From: ZLKRG08 sp051006515
GTDB lineage: Bacteria > Actinomycetota > Actinomycetes > Nanopelagicales > Nanopelagicaceae
NCBI GenBank assembly: GCA_051006515.1
Contig: JBPCTD010000060.1
Coordinates: 1-32,959, forward strand
Direction: 5' to 3'
DNA length: 32,959 nucleotides
The position numbers were made by a program, and so were the translations under genes. Shown here piece by piece: positions 8,058 to 16,129 of this stretch. Every line of letters begins with the position of its first letter. Positions within the stretch are counted from its first letter, which is position 1. The notes under the pieces are model-generated. The model ran no database searches. It was not told the DNA's origin and saw only the letters and a program-made list of their open reading frames with translations.

Positions 8058-9023
8058 TTATCGGCTAGCGACCCTAGCTCCCTCTCGTAGCAGCGCAATT
8101 CTGCTGACCGCCTGCTCGAGGGCATATATCGGGTCGCTCGCCCCACCTTTAACTTGGGCATCACATTTAGCGATCTCAACTACCGCCATCGTTAAAGTCG
8201 TCGCATTCCAACCTGAAAGTTGGCGACGGGCTTTATCAATCTGCCAAGGAGCCATGCCTAATTCGCCGGCTAATTCAAAAGATTTCTGGCCACGATTAAT
8301 GCCAGAAACTTTAGCTATACCCCGAAGTGAAGAAGCAATTGCACTGGTGATCAATACTGGATCTGTTCCAGTTGTAAGTGCATGGCGCAACGTAATCAAA
8401 GCTTGCGCAATATCGCCTTCCATTACTTTATCCGCCACATCAAAACCAGTAGTTTCAATACGACCTTGGTGATAAAGATTTACTTGTTCTTCCGAAATAA
8501 CTCCAGCTGGTGAGTCCGATGCTAATTGAGAAACGGCAGCGCTTAATTCTCGAAGATCCGTGCCCGTTGCATTTACCAACGCGCTAACTGCACCAGGAGA
8601 TGCCTTCCTACCTAAATCTAAGAATAAATTTTTTACAAACTCTTCCTTTTCAGATTCCTTCTTTAAAGGATCACAGGAAATTAACTCTGGCTTAACTTTC
8701 TTGATTTGATCTAAAAGCGCTTTCCCTTTTACTCCACCTTTATGCACCAAAATTAAAGTGAGTGTTGAATCTGGGTTATCCAAATATCGGGTGATTTCAA
8801 TTTTGGATTCTTCTGCTAAATCTTGTAAATCTCTAATTATTAGCGCGCGCCGTTCTGAAAATAGCGATGGTGAGAGCGCATCAGTGATTTCACCAGCAGA
8901 TATTTCCGAAGCAAAGAGGGTGTTAATCTCTGCACGCTCTTCCTTTAATTGCGCAATTAATTTAGAGAGTGCGCGATCTGATAGCGCAGCTTCTGCGCCG
9001 AGAATCAGATAGATATCCTTCAA
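8058..9023 (-). CDS. holA: DNA polymerase III subunit delta
   Basis: This is the clamp-loader delta subunit, which opens the beta clamp within the replisome. The protein shows the delta pattern: DIYLILGAE near the N-terminus, LIIRDLQDLAEE, and a C-terminal alpha-helical collar ending SDPIYALEQAVSRIALL. Two starts are possible. An ATG at 9035 would overlap comEC by 16 bases and has no ribosome-binding site. A TTG at 9023 gives a 4-base TTGA overlap with the comEC stop and is preceded 4 bases upstream by GGAGGG (9033-9028). I prefer the TTG, giving 321 aa beginning MKDIYL. Position after comEC is standard. Confidence 0.9.
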   Translation of the reverse strand: MKDIYLILGAEAALSDRALSKLIAQLKEERAEINTLFASEISAGEITDALSPSLFSERRALIIRDLQDLAEESKIEITRYLDNPDSTLTLILVHKGGVKGKALLDQIKKVKPELISCDPLKKESEKEEFVKNLFLDLGRKASPGAVSALVNATGTDLRELSAAVSQLASDSPAGVISEEQVNLYHQGRIETTGFDVADKVMEGDIAQALITLRHALTTGTDPVLITSAIASSLRGIAKVSGINRGQKSFELAGELGMAPWQIDKARRQLSGWNATTLTMAVVEIAKCDAQVKGGASDPIYALEQAVSRIALLREGARVASR

Positions 9024-10927
9024 GCAACCCTCCATAGAACTGGTAAACCGAATACACCGACCTTACTAGAAGAGATCGAAAACTGTTTAGGATCGATGGC
9101 TATCGCGCCTAATTCATCGGTGCGTAGCGCCCGCTTAAAAAGGACCAAAGTTTCTGGGTCTGGGTGGCCATATTTGTTCCCTTTGCCAACGCTAATGATA
9201 GCTAATTCCGGGTTCGCAATTTTATTGAAATTAATATCTTGATATTTAGACCCATGATGCGCAACCTTAAGGAAATCTACTTTCCTTACTGAGATTTGTC
9301 GCTGTGCATCTGGTTCTATATCTCCAGTTGCAAGCAAGGTGTAATCAGGTGCAGTTATAAGCGCCACGATACTTTGATTATTCATCTGGCTTCCCTCACC
9401 GCCACTTGTTCTTCCAATTTCAGTAAAAGAATGGCTACCGGCATCGGGCCATAAAATTTCCACTTTCAATTGTCCGACTTGAAGAATTTCTCCTTGTCTT
9501 GCTTCGCTTAATACCTGATCTATTTGACGATTCCTTAATGCACCGGTCAATCCACCAATATGATCTTCATGTCCATGCGTAAGTATTAAAAGTGGAATAT
9601 GGCTAATGCCTAGTGACTTCAAACAACTGTCAATCAGTTTAGGATCTGGTCCGGTATCTATAAGCATTCCACTATGTGCGCCAACTTTTAATACTAGAGC
9701 ATCTCCTTGGCCCACATCGCAATTGGCAATCTGCCAATCATTATTTGGCCATCTTTGAAAATAGGAAAGAATTAAAATTGCTATAACCAAGTAAGGCCAG
9801 TGTTTTCGAAATAAAACTAGGAGAATTGCTATGACCAAAAATAGAAGCGCGCTTCGCATCTGAATAACTGGTGCCTGGGCTGCAGTAAATGCGATCTTGG
9901 TAATCACTGATGCAAATAGCTTGGCAAGTGGTAGCAAAAAGGGTGCAAATATTGGCGCGATGGTTGCGATGAAACCAAATATCGTAATTGGCGCTACAAA
10001 AGGCGCAGCCAATACATTTGCCATAACTGAAGAGATTGATAAGTAACCACTTAACCCGACGATAATAGGCGCACATAACAAGCTGGCCGCAATCGGTTCT
10101 GCGATAAAACTTGGCGCTTTAATTTTTGGAGCAATCAAGAGAAGCCCAGCGGTTGCTAGTACAGATAGCGCAAAACCAGGATCTCTTGACTGCCATGGAT
10201 CTGCAATCACCACTATTGCGATGGCAAAACCAAGCGCCGGCAGCGAATCACTACGCTCCTTATGTGATCTAGCGAAAATTACTACCGCTGCCATCGCTGC
10301 AGCTCGAAGCACTGATGGAGATGGTCGAACTAATCCAATAAAGGCAATCAAAAAGATGGAGGTAATAGTTAATCGAATTCGAATGTTTCGAATTGGAAAT
10401 TGGAGAATCCAAAGCAAGAAAGAGCTAACGATTGCAAAATTTGCACCGCTAACTGCAGTTAAGTGAGTTAACCCAGATCGCCGCATCGCGTCAGAAAACT
10501 CTGGGCTCTGCAAGGAGGTATCACCTAGAACCATTCCAGGAATCAATGGCGCATCCTTACTTTTCTCTCTTAGGCCAGCTCTAATATCTCCTAACTGCTT
10601 CTGCCAAGAATTAGGAGACTCGATATTTGTAAATGATTTCCAAGTTAGGAATAGCGCAGCGACTCTTGGTTCTTTACTCTCCAAAAGTTGGCCCGTGGCA
10701 AGAAATTTGACACTGGGTAAAAGTTCGTTTGCCCGACCAATCACTCGAACTGGCACACCTTTAGCTTTGGCAATCAAACTAATCTTCCCGCCAGCAATAA
10801 CTTTTGGGTCGTTAACTACCGTAAATTCTAAAGTTTTGTTACTTCCGATTAATTGATGTATCTGACTCTGTTCTAATGAAACTTGTCTGATGCTCATTAC
10901 CGAGCTGCCAACTATCAACGCAATCAA
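9020..10927 (-). CDS. comEC: DNA uptake channel protein ComEC/Rec2 (5' end uncertain)
   Basis: This is the inner-membrane channel for single-stranded DNA entry in natural transformation. The competence domain has LTAVSGANFAIVSS followed by about 8-10 hydrophobic segments. The C-terminal metallo-beta-lactamase-like domain has DVGQGDA, the metal motif HGHEDHIGG and VAHHGSK. The first usable start is TTG at 10927 (635 aa). The same frame is open and clearly coding upstream to about 11074, where it encodes two further hydrophobic segments (LIVVGNCIWLGALL and ICLVAGALLVFVLTF) preceded by LDFRL, which resembles the usual actinobacterial ComEC N-terminus. That part has no ATG, GTG or TTG. The true start is therefore noncanonical, or a base change or sequence error exists. 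Confidence 0.93.
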   Translation of the reverse strand: MIALIVGSSVMSIRQVSLEQSQIHQLIGSNKTLEFTVVNDPKVIAGGKISLIAKAKGVPVRVIGRANELLPSVKFLATGQLLESKEPRVAALFLTWKSFTNIESPNSWQKQLGDIRAGLREKSKDAPLIPGMVLGDTSLQSPEFSDAMRRSGLTHLTAVSGANFAIVSSFLLWILQFPIRNIRIRLTITSIFLIAFIGLVRPSPSVLRAAAMAAVVIFARSHKERSDSLPALGFAIAIVVIADPWQSRDPGFALSVLATAGLLLIAPKIKAPSFIAEPIAASLLCAPIIVGLSGYLSISSVMANVLAAPFVAPITIFGFIATIAPIFAPFLLPLAKLFASVITKIAFTAAQAPVIQMRSALLFLVIAILLVLFRKHWPYLVIAILILSYFQRWPNNDWQIANCDVGQGDALVLKVGAHSGMLIDTGPDPKLIDSCLKSLGISHIPLLILTHGHEDHIGGLTGALRNRQIDQVLSEARQGEILQVGQLKVEILWPDAGSHSFTEIGRTSGGEGSQMNNQSIVALITAPDYTLLATGDIEPDAQRQISVRKVDFLKVAHHGSKYQDINFNKIANPELAIISVGKGNKYGHPDPETLVLFKRALRTDELGAIAIDPKQFSISSSKVGVFGLPVLWRVA

Positions 10928-11070
10928 CGCAACATATGAAGACTTGCTTTTGAAAGTTAAAACAAAAACCAGAAGTGCACCTGCGACTAAGCAGATGCGC
11001 CATGCTGGAATCCAACTTTGAAGGAGCGCGCCAAGCCAGATGCAATTCCCAACAACAATTAAGCGAAAAT

Positions 11071-11670
11071 CTAAATACGAATCTTCTCTTTGAATTTCTC
11101 TAATTTCGATCCGCCGATTCCGGGAACTTTCTGCAAGTCTTCAATGGCTAAAAATGGACCGTTAGCGCTGCGATATTCCACAATCCTTAAAGCAAGTACT
11201 GGACCAATTCCGGGCAAGGATTCCAACTCTTTTGCAGAAGCTCGATTGATGTTGAGAATTGCGTTTACTGGGCTTCGCCTTACGGAATTGCGAATGCTGC
11301 CCTGCCCTATCTTTTTATCTATATAAACCTGCTCACCATCTTTTAGTGGTCTGGCCAGATTCAATAAAGAGAGATCAGAACTAGGTTTTGCACCACCTGC
11401 TGCTTTGATTGCATCAATTACTCTTGAATTAGGAATTAGTTCGTACACGCCGGGTTTGATTACTTCGCCAGCAACATCAACTATCAGCATTGCGGGCTTG
11501 ATGATTACCGGTTTAGTTGGAATGGCTTCGGCGTGATTTGGTTTGAATATATAGAAAGCGCTAATGCCAACTGCAATTATTGCGGTGGCTGCAAGAGCTT
11601 TTCGTTGACTCTCTGTGAAATTTATATCGCGCCACCAGAGTCGTAGCGCATCAATTGGTTTAGTTTGCAT
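11071..11670 (-). CDS. comEA: Competence DNA receptor ComEA
   Basis: This is a membrane-anchored double-stranded DNA-binding protein for transformation. One membrane helix lies at about residues 25-42. It is followed by an SLBB domain (VDVAGEVIKPGVYEL, near 70-110) and a C-terminal pair of helix-hairpin-helix motifs with LPGIGPVLALRI and VPGIGGSKLEKF that bind DNA. Length is 199 aa, normal for actinobacteria. The ATG at 11670 has no Shine-Dalgarno; instead an 8-bp palindrome ends one base upstream of it. comEC follows in the -1 frame, and the comEA TAG lies inside the upstream open part of comEC. Confidence 0.94.
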   Translation of the reverse strand: MQTKPIDALRLWWRDINFTESQRKALAATAIIAVGISAFYIFKPNHAEAIPTKPVIIKPAMLIVDVAGEVIKPGVYELIPNSRVIDAIKAAGGAKPSSDLSLLNLARPLKDGEQVYIDKKIGQGSIRNSVRRSPVNAILNINRASAKELESLPGIGPVLALRIVEYRSANGPFLAIEDLQKVPGIGGSKLEKFKEKIRI

Positions 11671-11671
11671 G

Positions 11672-11691
11672 GCTAATTGATACCAATTAGC
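11672..11691 (-). promoter_or_regulatory. Palindrome directly before the comEA start codon
   Basis: A perfect inverted repeat, GCTAATTG and CAATTAGC separated by four bases, lies one base upstream of the comEA ATG in the 43-base gap after leuS. As RNA it would form an 8-bp hairpin covering the ribosome-binding region; as DNA it resembles an operator. It has no U-run on the minus strand, so it is not a simple terminator of leuS. Confidence 0.45.
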
Positions 11692-11713
11692 GGTTAACTA
11701 AATTTACAAGGAG

Positions 11714-14188
11714 TTAATTATTGGGGATAACTATATTTACAAGTTTTGGTGCGCGGGTAATGATTTTGGTAGGTATTAATCCATTTAGCGCAGCCACAAT
11801 CCCAGGATTTGATAACGCAAGTGATTCCAATTCACTTTCAGAGATTTCTGGATTTACTTCTATGCGCTCTTTGATTTTGCCGTTAATCTGTAGAACTGCC
11901 GTTACATTGTCTGCAACTAAGAGTGAGCTATCCACATTTGGCCAACCAGCAAGAGCTACAGAAGGTTTATGACCTAAGCGCTCCCACATCTCTTCTGCAG
12001 TAAATGGCGCAATCAAAGACAACATAATTGCAATAGCTTCGGTGGCTTCGCGAACTGCTGGATCTGCCGCGCCACAACCTGAGTCGATGGCTTTACGTGT
12101 CGCATTTACCAATTCCATGATGCGCGCAACTGCCACATTGAATCTAAATGATTCGACGGCGAAAGCTGCATCATGAAGCGCTTTATGAGTTGATTTGCGG
12201 AGTTCCAAATTACCGCCTGCAAAATCAATGCCAGGTTCACTTGTTACATCACCAGATAAACGCCACGCCCTAGATAAGAATTTAACTGAACCTGATGGAG
12301 AAACTTCAGCCCAATCAACATCATCTTCAGGTGGGCCAGCAAAAACCATAGTTAAGCGAATGGCATCTACGCCATGATTCTGTAATTCATCTGAAAGACG
12401 AACTAAGTTGCCACGACTTTTCGACATGGCAGAGCCATCCATAATTACCATGCCTTGGTTTAGCAAACGGGTAAATGGTTCATTGAATTTAACCATTCCC
12501 ATGTCAAATAAGACTTTGGTAAAGAAACGGCTATATAGCAAGTGCAAGATTGCATGAGTTACGCCGCCAACATATTGATCAACGGGCAACCACTCTTCGA
12601 TTTTCTTTGGATCAAAAGGCGCATCAGTATTTGTGGGATCGGCATATCGCAGGTAATACCAAGAAGAATCCACGAAAGTATCCATGGTGTCAGCATCGCG
12701 TTTTGAAGCTTCGCCACACTTTGGACAAGGCACATTTACCCAATCAGATGCTGCGCCAAGTGGTGAGCTTCCCTTTGGCTTTAAATCTAAGCCTGAGGCT
12801 GCAGGTAATTTAACTGGCAATTGATCAAGTGGCACCGGAACTTCACCGCACTTTGGACAGTGAATAATTGGAATTGGAGTTCCCCAATAACGTTGACGAG
12901 AAATCAACCAATCACGAAGACGATAGTTATTGGAAGCGTTAGCTAATTTTTTCTCTTCCAGGATAGAAATAATTTTGGCAATTGCTTCAACCTTATTTAA
13001 ACCATTTAATACATCCGAATTAACCAATTTGCCATCGCCAGTTGTTGCGATTCCAGAAATTGCAGGATCTTCTTCGCCAGTTTCTACAACTACTCGCACT
13101 GGCAATTTCATTGCGCGAGCAAAATCTAAATCGCGTTGATCATGTGCTGGCACCGCCATGATGGCGCCAGTTCCGTAATCAGCTAAAACATAATCTGAAG
13201 CCCATATCGGTAATTTCTCACCATTTACTGGGTTTATGGCATAGCGCTGCATAAAAACGCCAGATTTTGGTCTATCTGTTGCAAGCCTTTCGATATCAGA
13301 GGCCGCACGTACTTGCTCTAAATAACTTTCGAATTCGGCTTTGGCTGCAGAGCCCGCAGCTAGTTCCGTAGCTAATTCGCTATCCACTGCCACCACCATA
13401 AATGTGGCTCCAAATAAGGTATCTGGTCTGGTGGTGTAAATAGTGATTGGTTCTTCGCGACCTTCAATTTGGAAAGTTACATTGGCGCCGGATGAGCGAC
13501 CAATCCAGTTGCGCTGCATGGTCAAAACTTTCTCTGGCCACTTACCTTCAAGCTGCGCCATATCATCAAGTAAACGATCAGCGTAATCTGTAATTTTGAA
13601 ATACCACTGTGTTAATTTCTTCTTGGTTACAGCGGTGTCACAACGTTCGCAAAGCCCAGCAACTACCTGCTCGTTTGCTAAAACTGTCTGGCAATCTGGG
13701 CACCAATTGACTGCAGAATCTTTGCGGTAAGCCAAACCGCGTTCGTACATTTTCAGGAAGAGCCATTGGTTCCATTTGTAATATTCAGGATCGCAAGTGT
13801 TGAAAACTCGATCCCAATCAAATGAACAGGCATAGCGACGCATAGAAGATTTCTGAACCGCAATATTTTCATATGTCCAACCAACAGGATCTACACCACG
13901 TTTGATCGCAGCATTTTCAGCGGGCAAACCAAAAGCATCCCAACCAATTGGGTGCATCACGTTGAAACCGCGTTGCGCCCAATAACGTGCAATTACATCG
14001 CCAAGTGCGTAAGCCTCTGCATGGCCCATATGTAAATCACCCGATGGATAAGGAAACATATCCAATACATATTTCTTTGGCCTTGGGTCATCGGAGCGTC
14101 CAGAGCGAAATGGTGCAATCTCATCCCAGATTGGTAGCCATTTCTCTTGAACATAAGCGAAGTCATACGCTTGATGTTCGGTGCTCAT
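11714..14188 (-). CDS. leuS: Leucine--tRNA ligase
   Basis: This class I aminoacyl-tRNA synthetase charges tRNA-Leu. The HIGH-type motif is HMGH at residues 53-56 (PYPSGDLHMGHAEAY), and the KMSKS-type loop is AMSKSRGN in the C-terminal half. The CP1 editing domain shows TIYTTRPDTLFGATF and the invariant Asp motif VPAHDQRD. Cysteine pairs in CPDC, CERC and CPKC show retained zinc-binding insertions. Length of 824 aa is standard for the bacterial type. The ATG is preceded by AAGGAG. It lies 45 bases after tRNA-Ala and shares its strand. Confidence 0.97.
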   Translation of the reverse strand: MSTEHQAYDFAYVQEKWLPIWDEIAPFRSGRSDDPRPKKYVLDMFPYPSGDLHMGHAEAYALGDVIARYWAQRGFNVMHPIGWDAFGLPAENAAIKRGVDPVGWTYENIAVQKSSMRRYACSFDWDRVFNTCDPEYYKWNQWLFLKMYERGLAYRKDSAVNWCPDCQTVLANEQVVAGLCERCDTAVTKKKLTQWYFKITDYADRLLDDMAQLEGKWPEKVLTMQRNWIGRSSGANVTFQIEGREEPITIYTTRPDTLFGATFMVVAVDSELATELAAGSAAKAEFESYLEQVRAASDIERLATDRPKSGVFMQRYAINPVNGEKLPIWASDYVLADYGTGAIMAVPAHDQRDLDFARAMKLPVRVVVETGEEDPAISGIATTGDGKLVNSDVLNGLNKVEAIAKIISILEEKKLANASNNYRLRDWLISRQRYWGTPIPIIHCPKCGEVPVPLDQLPVKLPAASGLDLKPKGSSPLGAASDWVNVPCPKCGEASKRDADTMDTFVDSSWYYLRYADPTNTDAPFDPKKIEEWLPVDQYVGGVTHAILHLLYSRFFTKVLFDMGMVKFNEPFTRLLNQGMVIMDGSAMSKSRGNLVRLSDELQNHGVDAIRLTMVFAGPPEDDVDWAEVSPSGSVKFLSRAWRLSGDVTSEPGIDFAGGNLELRKSTHKALHDAAFAVESFRFNVAVARIMELVNATRKAIDSGCGAADPAVREATEAIAIMLSLIAPFTAEEMWERLGHKPSVALAGWPNVDSSLLVADNVTAVLQINGKIKERIEVNPEISESELESLALSNPGIVAALNGLIPTKIITRAPKLVNIVIPNN

Positions 14189-14212
14189 GGTTCTCCTTTA
14201 AATTAATAATTC

Positions 14213-14232
14213 ATCTTCAGTTATCTTCAGTT
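14213..14232 (-). repeat. Tandem 10-bp repeat between tRNA-Ala and leuS
   Basis: Two exact copies of a 10-base unit (AACTGAAGAT on the minus strand) lie head to tail, beginning two bases after the tRNA 3' end and ending about 24 bases before the leuS ATG. Function unknown. It could be a small slippage duplication. Confidence 0.6.
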
Positions 14233-14233
14233 G

Positions 14234-14306
14234 TGGACCTGAGGGGACTTGAACCCCTGACCCCTTGCATGCCATGCAAGTGCGCTACCAGCTGCGCCAC
14301 AGGCCC
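14234..14306 (-). tRNA. tRNA-Ala (anticodon GGC)
   Basis: A 73-nt cloverleaf. The acceptor stem is GGGCCTG paired with CAGGTCC (one G-U pair), the discriminator is A, the anticodon stem is CTTGC/GCAAG, and the loop ATGGCAT places GGC at positions 34-36, reading GCC/GCU alanine codons. The T arm is GGGGT-TCAAGTC-type. The CCA end is not encoded. It is transcribed toward leuS. Confidence 0.96.
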
Positions 14307-14318
14307 TAACAGCGCGTA

Positions 14319-14324
14319 ATTCTA
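14319..14324 (-). promoter_or_regulatory. Candidate -10 element for tRNA-Ala
   Basis: On the minus strand TAGAAT, within TATAGAAT, lies 12 bases upstream of the mature tRNA 5' end. The surrounding 61-base gap after the phosphatase gene is very AT-rich. No convincing -35 was identified. Confidence 0.35.
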
Positions 14325-14367
14325 TATTGTGATTAAACTTTAAATTTCCGCCATTTGCAGGTGAAAA

Positions 14368-15033
14368 TTAACGCTCGCCACCTGATTCTTCACCAAAAAT
14401 CGGCTCTGGAAGTGATCCCGAGTTATGTTCAACTAAATTCCAACCTTTTGGTGTTGATGAAAGTATCGACCAAGCAGCATTTGATAATCCACCAATTGAA
14501 CCCCAAGTTGTCATTGGTAGATTTAACAACGAACCGATAATGCAACGTGCAGTTCCACCATGTGTTGCCACAACCAAAGTGTGATTGCTCTTCCCTACTA
14601 ACGCTTCGTAAATTGCCGCGGTTGCGCGAGCCGCAACTTCACTGCGACGTTCACCAACTTGGCCAGCAGGATTATCGTCTCCATCAATCCAACGAATAAA
14701 ATTTTCAATATCTGTTTCGCGGATGGCATCTCCGGTTTTGCCTTCCCAATTACCACCGTCAGTTTCGCGAAGTCGTTTATCTTTAGAGATTTCTAAATTA
14801 ACTAGATCTGATAGCGCCTTGGCAGTTGTGTATGCGCGAGATAAATCGCTAGAAATGATCTGTGTTGGCGAAAGTCCAGTAAGTAATTTTCCGGCACGGG
14901 CAACTTGAGCTAAACCATTTTCATTTAATGGAATATCGGTTGACCCTTGGAAACGATTAGCAATATTCCAATCGGTTTGACCGTGGCGCCATAGGACAAC
15001 TTTGTTATGTGGGTGCTTGTGAATATCTGACAT
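14368..15033 (-). CDS. Histidine phosphatase family protein (probable glucosyl-3-phosphoglycerate phosphatase)
   Basis: This is a phosphoglycerate-mutase-like phosphatase. The catalytic RHG is at residues 16-18 (LWRHGQTDWN), and the second catalytic His is in VVATHGGTARCI near residue 165. The order nadD-rsfS-phosphatase matches Mycobacterium Rv2421c-Rv2420c-Rv2419c, where the last is GpgP of the methylglucose lipopolysaccharide pathway; this is the basis for the specific guess. An upstream in-frame start at 15087 would overlap rsfS by 40 bases and add a Arg-rich leader, so I chose the ATG at 15033 (221 aa), 14 bases after rsfS. Substrate is not proven. Confidence 0.88.
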   Translation of the reverse strand: MSDIHKHPHNKVVLWRHGQTDWNIANRFQGSTDIPLNENGLAQVARAGKLLTGLSPTQIISSDLSRAYTTAKALSDLVNLEISKDKRLRETDGGNWEGKTGDAIRETDIENFIRWIDGDDNPAGQVGERRSEVAARATAAIYEALVGKSNHTLVVATHGGTARCIIGSLLNLPMTTWGSIGGLSNAAWSILSSTPKGWNLVEHNSGSLPEPIFGEESGGER

Positions 15034-15047
15034 TTTCTGGCGATTCT

Positions 15048-15410
15048 CTATCGTTTCTCGTCTACGTGCAATGGAATAGTAGGGCAATCGTTCCAGAGTC
15101 GATCCAACATGTAGTAACGTCGTAGGTTCTCAGATTGGATATGCACGACTAAATCTGAATAATCAATCAGAATCCACTCCTCACCATTTTCGCGGCGAAC
15201 TGGTTTCTCATTGATTGCCTTTAACTTCTCTTCAATCTCATCGGCGATAGCTTCTACCTGGCGAGGATTCTGTCCGCTAACGATTAGGAATGCCTCAGAT
15301 AACAAGCTCTGCTCAGATAAATCAATCGCCACCAAATCTGTACCTAATTTATCTACCGCTGCTTGGGCTGCAACATCTAACTCTTTACGAACCAAATCAC
15401 TTACTGGCAT
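15048..15410 (-). CDS. rsfS: Ribosome silencing factor RsfS
   Basis: This is a 120-aa protein of the DUF143/RsfS family that binds ribosomal protein uL14 and blocks subunit joining under nutrient limitation. Typical segments are AIDLSEQSLLSEAFLIVSG, NPRQVEAIADEIEEKL and EWILIDYSDLVVHI. It overlaps the 3' end of nadD by 14 bases; the later in-frame TTG at 15395 is a less likely start. The nadD-rsfS pairing is nearly universal in bacteria. Confidence 0.95.
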   Translation of the reverse strand: MPVSDLVRKELDVAAQAAVDKLGTDLVAIDLSEQSLLSEAFLIVSGQNPRQVEAIADEIEEKLKAINEKPVRRENGEEWILIDYSDLVVHIQSENLRRYYMLDRLWNDCPTIPLHVDEKR

Positions 15411-15966
15411 ATAACTTCCGATCCATTATGAATTTACGGACTGATGGAGATACTCCGTTTACTGAAACATCGTTTCGAATTTGGGTTGCAGAGATATCAA
15501 GTGCGCCGATATCTAAACCATCCAAATCTTCTGCTGCACTATCGCCTGGGCGATCAATTACTATAAAACTAACTAATTCTTGCAACTCTTTAGCGCGATG
15601 CCATTGTTCAATCTTCTGATAAGCATCACTGCCAATAATCCAGAAATACTCATTAGCGTCTGATTTCTGCTCTTTCATTAATGATTCGACAGTGTCGATG
15701 GCATAACTTGGACCATCACGATTGATTTCAATCTCATTCACTGTGACCGATTCTTTTATGCCAGCAGGTAGATCTGAAATTGCTAACTTACACATCTGGA
15801 CTCTGGAAGTACCATCGGCTTTAGGTGAGCTTTGCCGTAATTGAGGCTCACCCGCTGGTATCAAAACAATTAGGTCAACAACTTTACGAGCAATCAATTC
15901 GACGACCACGCGAAGATGTCCGTTATGAATTGGATCGAAAGTCCCGCCGTATAAACCAATTTTCAA
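15397..15966 (-). CDS. nadD: Nicotinate-nucleotide adenylyltransferase
   Basis: This enzyme makes deamido-NAD from nicotinate mononucleotide and ATP. The N-terminal nucleotidyltransferase motif GGTFDPIHNGH is at about residues 9-19, and the C-terminal ISATQIR (SxTxxR) motif is present. Length is 189 aa, normal. The start codon is TTG at 15966-15964; the protein then begins MKIGLYGG as usual for the family. A weak AAAGAG lies 6 bases upstream. The gene follows the 41-residue membrane gene after 27 bases. Together with ligA, which consumes NAD, and pnuC elsewhere in the window, it belongs to NAD metabolism. Confidence 0.96.
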   Translation of the reverse strand: MKIGLYGGTFDPIHNGHLRVVVELIARKVVDLIVLIPAGEPQLRQSSPKADGTSRVQMCKLAISDLPAGIKESVTVNEIEINRDGPSYAIDTVESLMKEQKSDANEYFWIIGSDAYQKIEQWHRAKELQELVSFIVIDRPGDSAAEDLDGLDIGALDISATQIRNDVSVNGVSPSVRKFIMDRKLYASK

Positions 15967-15993
15967 GCTAGCTCTTTAACCTTAACCCGAATC

Positions 15994-16119
15994 TTATTTA
16001 TCTAAACGCAAAACTAAGTAAAGAAGAAAACTTAAGATTCCAAATGCGACCACGCCAAAAACTACTGGGCTCTGTGGGAGTTCGCGAGTTGCCTCTGATA
16101 AATGAAATAGCGCTGACAT
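15994..16119 (-). CDS. Small single-pass membrane protein (41 aa)
   Basis: ATG at 16119 opens a 41-codon frame ending in TAA at 15994. It starts 10 bases after the ligA stop and ends 27 bases before nadD. The protein has a polar N-terminus (MSALFHLSEATRELPQSP) and one hydrophobic helix (about residues 19-37), ending in LRLDK. A short protein with the pattern ELP-x-P followed by an F-G-x2-A-F-G helix is, from general knowledge, common next to nadD in actinobacteria, which supports a real gene. AGGA lies about 9 bases before the ATG. Function unknown. Confidence 0.72.
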   Translation of the reverse strand: MSALFHLSEATRELPQSPVVFGVVAFGILSFLLYLVLRLDK

Positions 16120-16129
16120 GTGGGTAATC

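Noticed and set aside
15034..15087. Longer start (ATG 15087) for the histidine phosphatase
   Set aside because: It would overlap rsfS by 40 bases and add an Arg-rich leader not seen in the family; ATG 15033 gives a normal N-terminus.
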